Of a stretch of 64,000 nucleotides of DNA, positions 1 through 8,473 are shown piece by piece. Every line of letters begins with the position of its first letter. The stretch's first letter is position 1. Made by a program: the position numbers and the translations under genes. The notes beneath the pieces are model-generated. The model was given only the letters and a program-made list of their open reading frames with translations. It was not told where the DNA came from and made no database searches. The stretch is taken from contig JAEZOU010000003.1 in the NCBI GenBank assembly GCA_023413895.1, forward strand, positions 124,001 to 188,000, written 5' to 3'. The DNA comes from Bacteroidota bacterium (GTDB lineage Bacteria > Bacteroidota > Bacteroidia > Bacteroidales > WCHB1-69).

Positions 1-221
1 GCTTTACCTTTGTTGCCTCTTTAGACCCGCTTCCTGAACTTACCGACATATCCTTCGCTATTCAATGTGGTGGTTGTATGGTTACACGCAAGCAATTGCA
101 AAACCGCATTTTACAAATCGTTGAAGCAGGAATTCCTATTTCAAACTACGGAATGGCATTAGCATTGCTAACTGGAATTTTTGAACGCGCAACGCAGATT
201 TTCCTGAAACTGACGGAATAA
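1..221 (+). CDS. hydF: [FeFe]-hydrogenase maturation GTPase HydF, C-terminal end (partial)
   Basis: The gene enters from the left edge; the reading frame starts at base 3 and ends at the TAA at 219-221, giving the last 72 residues. HydF is the scaffold protein that receives the di-iron subcluster from HydE and HydG and delivers it to [FeFe] hydrogenase. The visible piece is the end of the cluster-binding domain, with the CGGC pair of cysteines followed by MVTRKQL and the family-typical GIPISNYGMALAL stretch. In the family this pair is normally written HCxxC; here the residue before the first cysteine is Gln. The presence of HydF implies an [FeFe] hydrogenase and a fermentative lifestyle. The GTPase domain lies outside the window. 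Confidence 0.9.
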   Translation, partial: FTFVASLDPLPELTDISFAIQCGGCMVTRKQLQNRILQIVEAGIPISNYGMALALLTGIFERATQIFLKLTE

Positions 222-231
222 AAAAAAACTC

Positions 232-239
232 TATTTTTG
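232..239 (+). promoter_or_regulatory. Putative Bacteroidota -7 promoter element for the queuosine transporter
   Basis: TATTTTTG matches TAnnTTTG, about 12 bases after the hydF stop. A transcript starting near 245 would carry an 80-base leader before the start codon at 328. No clear -33 TTG is seen at the right spacing, so this is a moderate call. Confidence 0.45.
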
Positions 240-261
240 CATCCTCGTTTCTAACAACGAA

Positions 262-320
262 TGGCAGTTCGAAACCCTCCTGCCAGATAATGAGAATTTT
301 ATCGAAACAAAACTAACGGA
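262..320 (+). promoter_or_regulatory. Structured leader before the queuosine-precursor transporter, possible preQ1-type riboswitch
   Basis: TGGCAG (262-267) can pair with CTGCCA (280-285) around a 12-base loop. A second hairpin, GATAA (286-290) with TTATC (299-303), follows, and then an A-rich tail (305-316) ending in CGGA (317-320). The loop's TTCG (268-271) can pair with CGGA, or with CGAA (303-306), to give a pseudoknot. A stem, C-rich loop and A-rich tail pairing back to the loop is the general plan of preQ1 class I riboswitches, but the extra hairpin between stem and tail is not typical of class I. I checked this by eye only; it may be chance. Confidence 0.25.
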
Positions 321-327
321 ATTAAAA

Positions 328-1035
328 ATGAATGAAATTCTTCTCATCTCATCCCTACTTTTTATTTACGGGACAACACTCTTGGCGTATCGTTTCCTCG
401 GACGCGCAGGACTTTTCGGCATGACCGTTGCCGTCACAATTTTAGCCAATATTGAAGTGGTAATTCTCATTACAGCATTCGGCATTGAGCAAACATTAGG
501 CAACGTTTTATTTGCAACAACATTCCTCATCACGGATATCCTTTCTGAATGCGAAGGGAAAAAATACGCCAATCGTGCGGTTGTAATGGGGCTTTGGGCT
601 TCTCTATTCTTCTTGATAATCTCCCAAAGTTGGCGAATGTATCAACCATCTATCAACGACACAATGCACCCGATGGTTTACCAACTCTTCTCTTTGACAC
701 CGCGTATTATCATTGCCTCATTTATTGCCTTTGCCATCAGTCAGTTTTTTGACGTGTGGATTTACCACAAATGGTGGCAATTTACTGAAAAGCGAACAGG
801 CTCTCGTCATCGCTTCCTTTGGATACGCAACAATGGCTCTACACTCATCAGTCAATTCTTTAATACTCTTATTTTCACGGCTATAGCATTTACAGGCATT
901 TATAACTTCAAAACCTTATTCTATATCTTTACCTCCTCTTATATCATTTATTTCATTGCTAGCTTGCTAGACACACCAATTGTATATTGGGCACGAAAAA
1001 TCAAAGAAAAACAAAGTCGAACTGAAATAAAATAA
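328..1035 (+). CDS. yhhQ: Queuosine precursor transporter, YhhQ/VUT family
   Basis: A 235-residue integral membrane protein with about six hydrophobic segments, full length for the YhhQ (Vut_1) family. These proteins import the queuosine precursors preQ0, preQ1 or queuine across the inner membrane, for the modified base at the wobble position of certain tRNAs. Family marks are the segment after the second helix (LATTFLITDILSE-like, residues about 62-75) followed by a Glu/Gly/Lys-rich turn, and the conserved SRHRFLWIRNNGSTLISQF-like stretch near residues 157-177. The start has no Shine-Dalgarno, as usual in this phylum. A strong terminator follows. The structured leader upstream could link expression to queuosine precursor level, which is inference. 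Confidence 0.85.
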   Translation: MNEILLISSLLFIYGTTLLAYRFLGRAGLFGMTVAVTILANIEVVILITAFGIEQTLGNVLFATTFLITDILSECEGKKYANRAVVMGLWASLFFLIISQSWRMYQPSINDTMHPMVYQLFSLTPRIIIASFIAFAISQFFDVWIYHKWWQFTEKRTGSRHRFLWIRNNGSTLISQFFNTLIFTAIAFTGIYNFKTLFYIFTSSYIIYFIASLLDTPIVYWARKIKEKQSRTEIK

Positions 1036-1067
1036 AAAGTCGGCGTAGTGTGTGCTACGCCGACTTT
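1036..1067. terminator. Bidirectional intrinsic terminator
   Basis: A perfect 13-base-pair hairpin: AAAGTCGGCGTAG (1036-1048), loop TGTGTG, CTACGCCGACTTT (1055-1067). It lies between two converging genes, and the A/T ends serve as T-runs in either direction, so it probably stops both. Confidence 0.9.
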
Positions 1068-1086
1068 CGAATATTAAATTTCAAAA

Positions 1087-1545
1087 TTAGTTTAATTCTC
1101 CATTAAACTCTAAAATTCTCACTTGAGTTGTTAATGTTGCTATCAACTCAACTTCATATTTAACCTCTAAATGAAGAGACGAACCGTTAAACTTAGCCGT
1201 TACAATTACATTCTTGATATTTTCTTCTGCACTATTCAACAAATTAGTCATACCTGTATTTTGGGTAAGAGATGCGAAAAGTGTGGTTAACAACTCTACA
1301 TTATCGGTATTAGCCGTAAAAGTATTATCACCTGTATAATCCATTGGGAGAACGTAGTAAAGTAGAATACCATCCTGCACGACAGGATTTTCACCAATCA
1401 TCACCTTACCTTCTTTAGAGGTGCTTTGAGAAATTAATGTAAATGTTCCGTGGTAAGTACCTTTTACTTTAGATCCTTCGCCACCAAAATTACAAGATGT
1501 AAGTCCTAAAATTAGAACCATCAAAATAGGTAAAATTTTTTTCAT
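1087..1545 (-). CDS. Small secreted lipoprotein, function unknown
   Basis: A 152-residue protein with a lipoprotein signal peptide: Met-Lys-Lys, a hydrophobic run, then the lipobox LTSC with the cysteine at residue 18. The mature part is about 135 residues, begins with a short Gly/Glu/Ser linker, and looks like alternating beta strands (for example KGTYHGTFTLIS and FNGSSLHLEVKYEVEL). It resembles the calycin-like lipoproteins common in Bacteroides (perhaps DUF4840), but I cannot confirm a family. It has its own promoter at 1577-1584 and appears to be a single-gene unit. Confidence 0.65.
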   Translation of the reverse strand: MKKILPILMVLILGLTSCNFGGEGSKVKGTYHGTFTLISQSTSKEGKVMIGENPVVQDGILLYYVLPMDYTGDNTFTANTDNVELLTTLFASLTQNTGMTNLLNSAEENIKNVIVTAKFNGSSLHLEVKYEVELIATLTTQVRILEFNGELN

Positions 1546-1576
1546 ATTCTGTGATTTTTAATTATTAAATTGGCTG

Positions 1577-1584
1577 CAAAAGTA
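1577..1584 (-). promoter_or_regulatory. -7 promoter element for the small lipoprotein
   Basis: On the minus strand this reads TACTTTTG, a perfect TAnnTTTG. A TTTG at 1607-1610 (minus strand) is close to the expected place for the -33 element. The start codon is about 30 bases downstream. Confidence 0.7.
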
Positions 1585-1692
1585 CATAAATTATCTTTTC
1601 TAATCACAAATAAAGAGAGTTAAGTTTAAAACTTATCAAGAATAAAAGTTGATAAAAAAAACCAACATATAAATATATATTATATTATTTTG

Positions 1693-1700
1693 TATTTTTG
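1693..1700 (+). promoter_or_regulatory. -7 promoter element for the pheT operon
   Basis: TATTTTTG, a perfect TAnnTTTG, 36 bases before the pheT start codon. No clear -33 TTG; the region upstream is A/T-rich. Confidence 0.6.
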
Positions 1701-1736
1701 CCGCCTTAAAATCACTATAAATAAATTGACAAAACA

Positions 1737-4196
1737 ATGAAAATATCTTTCAATTGGCTGAAACAATATTTAAGTTTCGACTTGAACCCGGAAGAAACCG
1801 GAAAACTCCTCACAAATTGTGGATTAGAAGTTGAGAATATCGAACTTTTTGAAACCATCAAAGGTGGACTCAAAGGGTTAGTTGTAGGTGAAGTTTTAAC
1901 CTGCGAAGATCATCCGGATTCGGACCATCTCCACGTTACTACAGTTGACGTTGGCGGCGAAAAGATTTTAGACATTGTTTGCGGAGCACCCAATGTAGCA
2001 GCAGGACAAAAAGTTATTGTTGCAACCATTGGAACAATACTTTACGATGACGACAAGCCCTTCACCATTAAGAAATCAAAGATTCGCGGTTGCGTATCAG
2101 AAGGTATGATTTGCGCTGAAGATGAAATTGGAGTAGGTTCAGCACACGATGGCATTATGGTTTTACCTGCTGATGCCAAAGTTGGAACGCCCGCTGCTGA
2201 CTACTTCAAAATTGAAAGCGACTATATTTTCGAGATTGGACTAACACCGAACCGAAGCGATGCTATTTCACACCTCGGCGTTGCACGAGACCTTTTCGCA
2301 ATGCTCAAAATTAACAACCTCCCAACCTCACAGGTTCTGATGCCAGTTCCCGAAAATTTCATTTCTGCTCCCAAAACCAACAAAATCGATATATCTATTG
2401 AAAACAAAACTGCTTGTCCAAGATATACAGGACTTTGTTTGGAAAATGTAGAAGTAAAAGAATCCCCTGCTTGGTTACAGAATCGATTACGCTCCATCGG
2501 TATCAGACCCGTAAACAACATTGTGGATATCACGCAATTTGTTATGTTTGAATGCGGTCAACCTTTGCACGCTTTCGATTCCGATAAAATTAAGGGCAAC
2601 AAAGTAATCATCAAAAACCTTCCTACAGGTACTCCATTTACCACTTTGGACGGCGCTGAAATTAAATTACATGAAGAGGATTTAATGATTTGCAACGAAG
2701 AGGAAGGAATGTGTATTGCAGGTGTCTATGGTGGATTAGACTCTGGAATCTGTCAATATACACAAAATGTATTTTTAGAAAGTGCTTATTTCCAAGCTAC
2801 TTCAGTTCGTAAAACTTCAAAAAGACACGGTCTTAAAACTGATGCCGCTTTCCGATTTGAACGTGGCTGCAACCCTGATATTACTTTATATGCAATCAAA
2901 CGTGCGGCTAACCTTATGATTGAGTTAGCAAATGCCACAATCGCTTCCGAAATTATTGATGTATATCCCAATATTATTGAAAAAAACAATATTGTTTTAA
3001 ATTTTGACCAAGTTTACAAAGTTGTTGGAAAAACGATCGATAAAGAAACTATCTCCAACATTCTTCTTAACCTTGGCTTTAAATTTGTTACTTGTACCAA
3101 CGATTTTATCGTAGTAGAAGTTCCTCTTGATAGAGTTGACGTAGTTCGCCCCATCGACCTTATTGAAGAAATCCTTCGCATCTATGGATACAACAATGTA
3201 GAAATTCCAACTACTATCAAATACACCACTAATTCTATCCCTGAAAACAAAGCGGCAAAATTACAAAAAAGAATTTCCATCTATCTTGCTAACAGCGGAT
3301 TAATCGAAATAATGAATAACTCCCTTACCAAGGAATCTTATGCGACTACACTTCCTTTTATTAATGAGAATGAAACTATCAAACTACTTAATCCATTGAG
3401 CAGCGAACTCAATGCAATGCGTCAATCTCTACTTCCTGGCGGCTTGGAAACAATTGCGCGCAATCTAAACAATCGCAATAACAACCTCCGCCTCTTCGAG
3501 TTTGGTAAAATATATTTCAAAAATTGTTCTGCTAATAGTGACGATAAAGTGGAAATAAGATTCCTCGAAAAACAGATTTTAAGTTTCTGGTTTACAGGAA
3601 AAAATCACGACGATATTTGGAATGACACTACACAAGAAATGGATTTCTACACCATGAAGAATATTGTCAACAATCTTCTTACATTCTTAAATATTCCACT
3701 CAGAAATATTACTATAAAAAATTCTGAATCAAAAATTTATTCACAAGGATTAGAATATATTCTTCCTAACGGAGAAATTCTATTCTCTATGGGAATTATT
3801 TCTCCGAAAGTGCTCAAATCTTTTGATATCAAGCGCGAGGTGTATTACGCAGAAACTCAAGCAGAAAAGCTTTTGGAATTACAAAATAGCAATGTTCTTT
3901 ACTCACCAATTCCTATATTTCCAACGGTAAAACGAGATCTTGCCTTGGTTGTCGACAAAGCTACAACCTACCAAACATTAGAAGCTATAGCATTCAAATA
4001 TGGCGGTAATCGTTTGAAAAGCGTTTCTCTTTTCGATGTTTACGAAGGTGATAAGTTAGAAGCTAATAAAAAATCTTACGCCCTCAACTTTGTTCTTCAC
4101 CATCCCGAAAAAACACTTACAGAAGAGGAAATTAACAAAGTAATGAATAAATTGATTGCTGCATTTGAAAGAGAATGTAATGCTAAATTGAGATAA
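1737..4196 (+). CDS. pheT: Phenylalanine-tRNA ligase beta subunit
   Basis: An 819-residue protein, the usual length for bacterial PheT. With PheS (not in this window) it forms the alpha2-beta2 enzyme that charges tRNA-Phe. Domains in order: N-terminal tRNA-binding OB fold (about residues 40-150), B3/B4 editing domain (about 210-390), B5 domain (about 405-475), catalytic-like core (about 490-700) and the C-terminal ferredoxin-like anticodon-binding domain beginning at FPTVKRDLALVVDK (about 727). It is the first gene of a plus-strand run; its TAA shares its last base with the ATG of the next gene, so the two are translationally coupled. Confidence 0.97.
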   Translation: MKISFNWLKQYLSFDLNPEETGKLLTNCGLEVENIELFETIKGGLKGLVVGEVLTCEDHPDSDHLHVTTVDVGGEKILDIVCGAPNVAAGQKVIVATIGTILYDDDKPFTIKKSKIRGCVSEGMICAEDEIGVGSAHDGIMVLPADAKVGTPAADYFKIESDYIFEIGLTPNRSDAISHLGVARDLFAMLKINNLPTSQVLMPVPENFISAPKTNKIDISIENKTACPRYTGLCLENVEVKESPAWLQNRLRSIGIRPVNNIVDITQFVMFECGQPLHAFDSDKIKGNKVIIKNLPTGTPFTTLDGAEIKLHEEDLMICNEEEGMCIAGVYGGLDSGICQYTQNVFLESAYFQATSVRKTSKRHGLKTDAAFRFERGCNPDITLYAIKRAANLMIELANATIASEIIDVYPNIIEKNNIVLNFDQVYKVVGKTIDKETISNILLNLGFKFVTCTNDFIVVEVPLDRVDVVRPIDLIEEILRIYGYNNVEIPTTIKYTTNSIPENKAAKLQKRISIYLANSGLIEIMNNSLTKESYATTLPFINENETIKLLNPLSSELNAMRQSLLPGGLETIARNLNNRNNNLRLFEFGKIYFKNCSANSDDKVEIRFLEKQILSFWFTGKNHDDIWNDTTQEMDFYTMKNIVNNLLTFLNIPLRNITIKNSESKIYSQGLEYILPNGEILFSMGIISPKVLKSFDIKREVYYAETQAEKLLELQNSNVLYSPIPIFPTVKRDLALVVDKATTYQTLEAIAFKYGGNRLKSVSLFDVYEGDKLEANKKSYALNFVLHHPEKTLTEEEINKVMNKLIAAFERECNAKLR

Positions 4197-4780
4197 TGCA
4201 GATTTTTAATAATTTAGAGGATTTCAAAAAATTAGAGAATGCAGTGGTTACCATCGGCTCGTTCGATGGCGTTCATATTGGGCATCGATTGCTATTGCAA
4301 AAGTTGTGCACAACTGCCCAAGATACCGCTGGCGTTAGTGTTGTCATCTCGTTCAACCCTCATCCACAAGAAGTGCTACACCACGACCCTAACTTTTTCA
4401 CAATCCTTACAATAGAAGAAAAAATTTCTCTTCTGGAAAAAGAAAATATCGATATTCTATTACTTCTCCCTTTCACCCCTGAATTAGCTAATTTATCATC
4501 AGAACAATTTGTAGAACAAATACTTGTCGAAAAAATTGGCACTCGCACTCTAATTATGGGACCAGGAAACAATTTTGGTAAAGGCAGAGAAGGAAACTAC
4601 CAATCATCATACAATTTTCTTATAAAAAACGGCATTACTCCCATTCTGATAGAAGAATATCTAATGAACGACATTGCTGTTCGGTCTTCAAAAATAAGAG
4701 AAGCTATCATTGATAAAAATTATGCAAAAGCGGAAGCCCTATTAGGACATTCCACATTCAGAAAAAAAGAATTACAATAA
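4196..4780 (+). CDS. ribF: FMN adenylyltransferase (FAD synthetase) domain of RibF, without the riboflavin kinase domain
   Basis: A 194-residue protein matching only the first half of bifunctional RibF, which is normally about 300 residues. The nucleotidyltransferase marks are present: GSFDGVHIGH with its HxGH motif at about residues 22-31, a SFNPHP turn, and the VRSSKIREAI motif (ISSTxIR type) at about 162-171. The chain ends at LLGH plus ten residues, the point where the riboflavin kinase domain normally begins. The next gene starts 12 bases later, so there is no room for a frameshifted kinase domain. By homology it should make FAD from FMN and ATP; flavin kinase activity would have to come from elsewhere in the genome. 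It overlaps pheT by one base. Confidence 0.85.
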   Translation: MQIFNNLEDFKKLENAVVTIGSFDGVHIGHRLLLQKLCTTAQDTAGVSVVISFNPHPQEVLHHDPNFFTILTIEEKISLLEKENIDILLLLPFTPELANLSSEQFVEQILVEKIGTRTLIMGPGNNFGKGREGNYQSSYNFLIKNGITPILIEEYLMNDIAVRSSKIREAIIDKNYAKAEALLGHSTFRKKELQ

Positions 4781-4792
4781 AAAATATACTCT

Positions 4793-7285
4793 ATGAGCAA
4801 ATACTTAATCATCGTTGAGTCTCCAGCGAAAGCCAAAACGATAGAAAAATTCATAAGCAAAGATTACCAAGTAATCTCAAGTAAAGGACACGTTCGCGAC
4901 CTTCCACCCAAAGAAATTGGTATTGACGTGGCACAAGGATACTTACCTCTTTACGAGATTATGTCAGAAAAAAAGAAATTGATTGCAGAAATCAAAGAGC
5001 TTTCTACCCAAGCTGAAACCGTTTTATTAGCAACGGATGATGACCGCGAAGGTGAAGCTATCTCTTGGCACTTGATTGAAGCTGCTAACATACCGATGGA
5101 TAAAGTAAAACGTATTGTTTTCCACGAAATTACCAAAACAGCGATTGAACAAGCGTTGGCAAATCCAAGAGATATGGATATCGACTTAGTAAACGCACAA
5201 CAAGCTCGTAGAATTTTAGATAGATTGGTAGGATTTGAACTTTCACCTGTACTATGGAGAAAAGTACGCCCTCAACTCTCGGCGGGTCGCGTACAATCTG
5301 TAGCCGTAAAATTAATTGTAGAAAAAGAGCGTGAGATCAACAAATTCACAAGCAGCTATAACTACAAAGTTGGCGGCATCTTCAATTCTACAGAAAACAA
5401 TAACACCTCCTTAGATGCTGACCTCAACACACGTTTTAACACAAAAGAAGATGCATTACAATTTTTAGAAGATTGCAAATCATCTACATTTACCATTAAT
5501 TCTGTGGAGAAAAATCCTGGAAAAAAATCTCCAGCTCCTCCATTTACTACTTCAACCTTGCAACAGGAAGCCGCTCGCAAATTAGGATTCTCCGTTAGTA
5601 AAACAATGGTAATTGCACAACAATTGTACGAAGCCGGTTATATCACCTATATGAGAACTGACTCCGTAAATCTATCAGAATTGGCTTTGGAAAGTACCAA
5701 AGATGAAATTTGCAAAATTTATGGCGAAGATTACTCAAAGATGCGTCGATATGTTACTAAAACCAAAGGAGCACAAGAAGCACACGAAGCTATTCGCCCA
5801 AGTATTATGTCAAATCATACTATCCCAGGAGATACTTTCGCAAAACGACTATACGAACTGATCTGGAAACGCACCATCGCCTCTCAAATGAGCGATGCAG
5901 AATTGGAAAAAACGAACATTACCATCGATATTTCTAACCGCCCAGAAAAGTTTGTTACCACTGGAGAAGTTGTTACTTTCCAAGGATTCTTGAAAGTATA
6001 TATTGAATCGAAAGATGAAGAAGATGAAGAAATTAAGGGTTGGCTTCCTCCTGTAAAAGTTGGCGAAAAATTTGTTATTGAAGAGGTAAAAGCTTGGCAA
6101 AAATATATGATGGCACCAACACGCTTTACAGAGGCAAGCTTGGTAAAAAAATTGGAAGAGTTAGGAATTGGTCGTCCTTCTACCTACGCTCCAACTATCT
6201 CTACTATCCAAAAAAGAGATTACGTGATTAAAGAAACGCGTACCGGTAGCGAACACGATATCATCGTCTTAACTCTAAAAGAGAACAATATTAAAGAAAG
6301 TTGTAAAAAAGAAAAGTATGGAAATGAAAAGGATAAACTATTTCCAACTGACATCGGTATTGTTGTAAATGAATACCTGCAAGAACACTTCGAACCTATT
6401 ATGGACTACGGATTTACTGCACAAGTGGAGAAGGAATTTGATGATATTGCAGAAGGAAAAATCGAATGGCAAAAGATGATTGACAGGTTCTATCTATCGT
6501 TCCACCAATCAATTGAAAATGCATTACAACACTCTAATCGCGCTAGTGGAGAGAGACTCTTAGGACAAGACCCCAAAACCAACGCCAATGTTTATGCTAA
6601 ATTGGGCAAATATGGTCCTATGGTTCAATATGGCGAAAATTATGAGGATCAAAAACCGCGCTACGCACGTATGAAATCCACACAATTTATCGAAACTATA
6701 ACCTTAGAGGAAGCATTAGACCTTTTCAAACTTCCCCGAGAACTTGGAGAATACAACGGCGAAATGCTTACCATCGGCTTAGGTAGATTTGGTGCATATA
6801 TCAAACATGGAAAAACATACGTTTCCTTCCCAAAAACTGAAGAACCTACCGAAATTAGCTACGAAAGAGCAGTTGAACTAATTGAGGAAAAACTAAAACT
6901 CGACGCTGATAGAGCTCCCCGCCTTTTAGGTCAATACAATGACGTCGATGTTTTTGTCGCATCAGGCAAATATGGTCCATACGTAAAATATAACGACCAA
7001 AATATAGCTTTCGAGAAAAAAATATCTCCTTCAACACTCACTTTGGAAGACGCAATCCAAATTATTGATAGTGCTAAAACCAAAAATGTACTAATTTCAT
7101 TCCCAGAAGATGAAAATATTAAAGTAATGAACGGAAGATATGGCGTTTATATTACTAATGGAACTGACAACTTCAAAATCCCCAAAGGAACTAACCCACA
7201 ACAACTTACTTATCAAGAATGCCTAAATATCATTGCTAGCAACAATCCAACAGCCAAGAAAAAATATACGCGTAAAAAAAGCTAA
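4793..7285 (+). CDS. topA: DNA topoisomerase I (type IA)
   Basis: An 830-residue enzyme that relaxes negatively supercoiled DNA by cutting and passing one strand. The Toprim domain is at the N terminus (SPAKAKTIEKF, then the acidic DDDREGEAISWHL motif at about residues 82-94). The catalytic tyrosine is Tyr286 in ITYMRTDS. The C-terminal third carries four Toprim-C type repeats, each marked by a GxYGPYVK-like or GRFGAYIKHG-like core, instead of the cysteine zinc fingers of the E. coli enzyme. This architecture is typical of Bacteroidota. It follows ribF by 12 bases and precedes the next gene by 2, so it is inside the operon. Confidence 0.97.
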   Translation: MSKYLIIVESPAKAKTIEKFISKDYQVISSKGHVRDLPPKEIGIDVAQGYLPLYEIMSEKKKLIAEIKELSTQAETVLLATDDDREGEAISWHLIEAANIPMDKVKRIVFHEITKTAIEQALANPRDMDIDLVNAQQARRILDRLVGFELSPVLWRKVRPQLSAGRVQSVAVKLIVEKEREINKFTSSYNYKVGGIFNSTENNNTSLDADLNTRFNTKEDALQFLEDCKSSTFTINSVEKNPGKKSPAPPFTTSTLQQEAARKLGFSVSKTMVIAQQLYEAGYITYMRTDSVNLSELALESTKDEICKIYGEDYSKMRRYVTKTKGAQEAHEAIRPSIMSNHTIPGDTFAKRLYELIWKRTIASQMSDAELEKTNITIDISNRPEKFVTTGEVVTFQGFLKVYIESKDEEDEEIKGWLPPVKVGEKFVIEEVKAWQKYMMAPTRFTEASLVKKLEELGIGRPSTYAPTISTIQKRDYVIKETRTGSEHDIIVLTLKENNIKESCKKEKYGNEKDKLFPTDIGIVVNEYLQEHFEPIMDYGFTAQVEKEFDDIAEGKIEWQKMIDRFYLSFHQSIENALQHSNRASGERLLGQDPKTNANVYAKLGKYGPMVQYGENYEDQKPRYARMKSTQFIETITLEEALDLFKLPRELGEYNGEMLTIGLGRFGAYIKHGKTYVSFPKTEEPTEISYERAVELIEEKLKLDADRAPRLLGQYNDVDVFVASGKYGPYVKYNDQNIAFEKKISPSTLTLEDAIQIIDSAKTKNVLISFPEDENIKVMNGRYGVYITNGTDNFKIPKGTNPQQLTYQECLNIIASNNPTAKKKYTRKKS

Positions 7286-7287
7286 TT

Positions 7288-8469
7288 ATGGAATTAGAAT
7301 TAGAAAAATACCTCTCGCCCATTAACTTGGAGGAGCTTAATATATTTGGTCAAATAAAAGAAAATCAACGCATTATCAATTCTATTAAGATTAATAAAGA
7401 TAATGAAAAGATTTTATTGAACGACATCCAGATTGTAATTCTTGGTGTACCAGAGTCCCGTGGCGCTGTAAATAACTACGAATGCCTACACGCTGCCAAT
7501 GAAGTGCGCAAAGAGTTCTATAAACTTTTCCGATGGAATAAACCCGTAAATATCTACGACCTAGGAAACTTAAAAGTTGGTACTACACTTGAAGATACAT
7601 ACGAAGCTCTTTCTGACGTAATAAGCTATTTCATTGAAAGAGAAATTATTCCTATCATCATTGGAGGCAGCAACGACTTAGCATTTGCCAACTATCGCGC
7701 ATACGAAAAGCTAGAACAAGTTGTAAACATTGCTGCTATTGATTCTCAATTCAACCTAGGAAATGTGGAAGAAAAAATCAATTCTAATAACTACCTCAAT
7801 AGTATTATACTGCAACAGCCAAACTTCCTACTTAACTATTCTAACGTTGGATACCAAAGCTATTTAAATTCTCCTGAATCTTTGGCTATGATGAAAGAAC
7901 TCTACTTCGATACCTACCGCGTAGGCGCACTGCGCAAAGATATTCTTGAAGTAGAACCTATTGTTCGCAACGCAGAAATGGTATCTATTGACATCTCAGC
8001 GGTAAGACGCCCCGACGCACCTGGAAACCCGAACGCATCAGCTCACGGATTCTACGGAGAAGAAATTTGTCATATTGCTTACTTAACTGGAATTAGCGAA
8101 AAAATGAGTTCGTTCGGCATATATGAATTCAACCCCGCTTACGATAACAATAACCAAACTGCCCAACTTATCTCACACGCAATTTGGTACTTCGTAGAAG
8201 GATATTTAGGACGCTGCGGCGATATGCTCTTCCAAAATAAGGAAAATTACACAAAATTCTCTGTTACCGTAAATGATGCACCTGAAAATCTCGTTTTCTA
8301 TTGCAGCAAAAAAACAGGTCGCTGGTGGATTCTCGTACCTGTAATTCATCCTACCAAAAATATCAACCAAAAATATTTTCTCCCTTGCAGCGAAAAAGAT
8401 TATAAACTTGCCTGCAAAGATATTATCCCTGAAAGATGGTGGTTAACATTCAACAAATTAAACAAATAA
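7288..8469 (+). CDS. Arginase-fold (ureohydrolase superfamily) protein with the metal site lost
   Basis: A 393-residue protein with the arginase/agmatinase/formimidoylglutamase fold. The motif positions are recognisable: GGSND at about 126-130 (active enzymes have GGDH[ST]), DSQFN at about 151-155 (active enzymes have DAHxD) and SIDISAVRRPDAPG from about 233 (active enzymes have SxDxDxxDP). Most manganese ligands are therefore replaced, so it is unlikely to be an active ureohydrolase. Databases often label such Bacteroidota proteins formimidoylglutamase; I would not transfer that activity. A C-terminal stretch of about 90 residues, rich in Trp and Lys, follows the core. It sits 2 bases after topA and 4 before the next gene. 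Role unknown. Confidence 0.8.
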   Translation: MELELEKYLSPINLEELNIFGQIKENQRIINSIKINKDNEKILLNDIQIVILGVPESRGAVNNYECLHAANEVRKEFYKLFRWNKPVNIYDLGNLKVGTTLEDTYEALSDVISYFIEREIIPIIIGGSNDLAFANYRAYEKLEQVVNIAAIDSQFNLGNVEEKINSNNYLNSIILQQPNFLLNYSNVGYQSYLNSPESLAMMKELYFDTYRVGALRKDILEVEPIVRNAEMVSIDISAVRRPDAPGNPNASAHGFYGEEICHIAYLTGISEKMSSFGIYEFNPAYDNNNQTAQLISHAIWYFVEGYLGRCGDMLFQNKENYTKFSVTVNDAPENLVFYCSKKTGRWWILVPVIHPTKNINQKYFLPCSEKDYKLACKDIIPERWWLTFNKLNK

Positions 8470-8473
8470 GCCT

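Noticed and set aside
4780..4793. Frameshifted riboflavin kinase domain after ribF
   Set aside because: Only 12 bases separate the ribF stop from topA, so there is no space for the missing domain.
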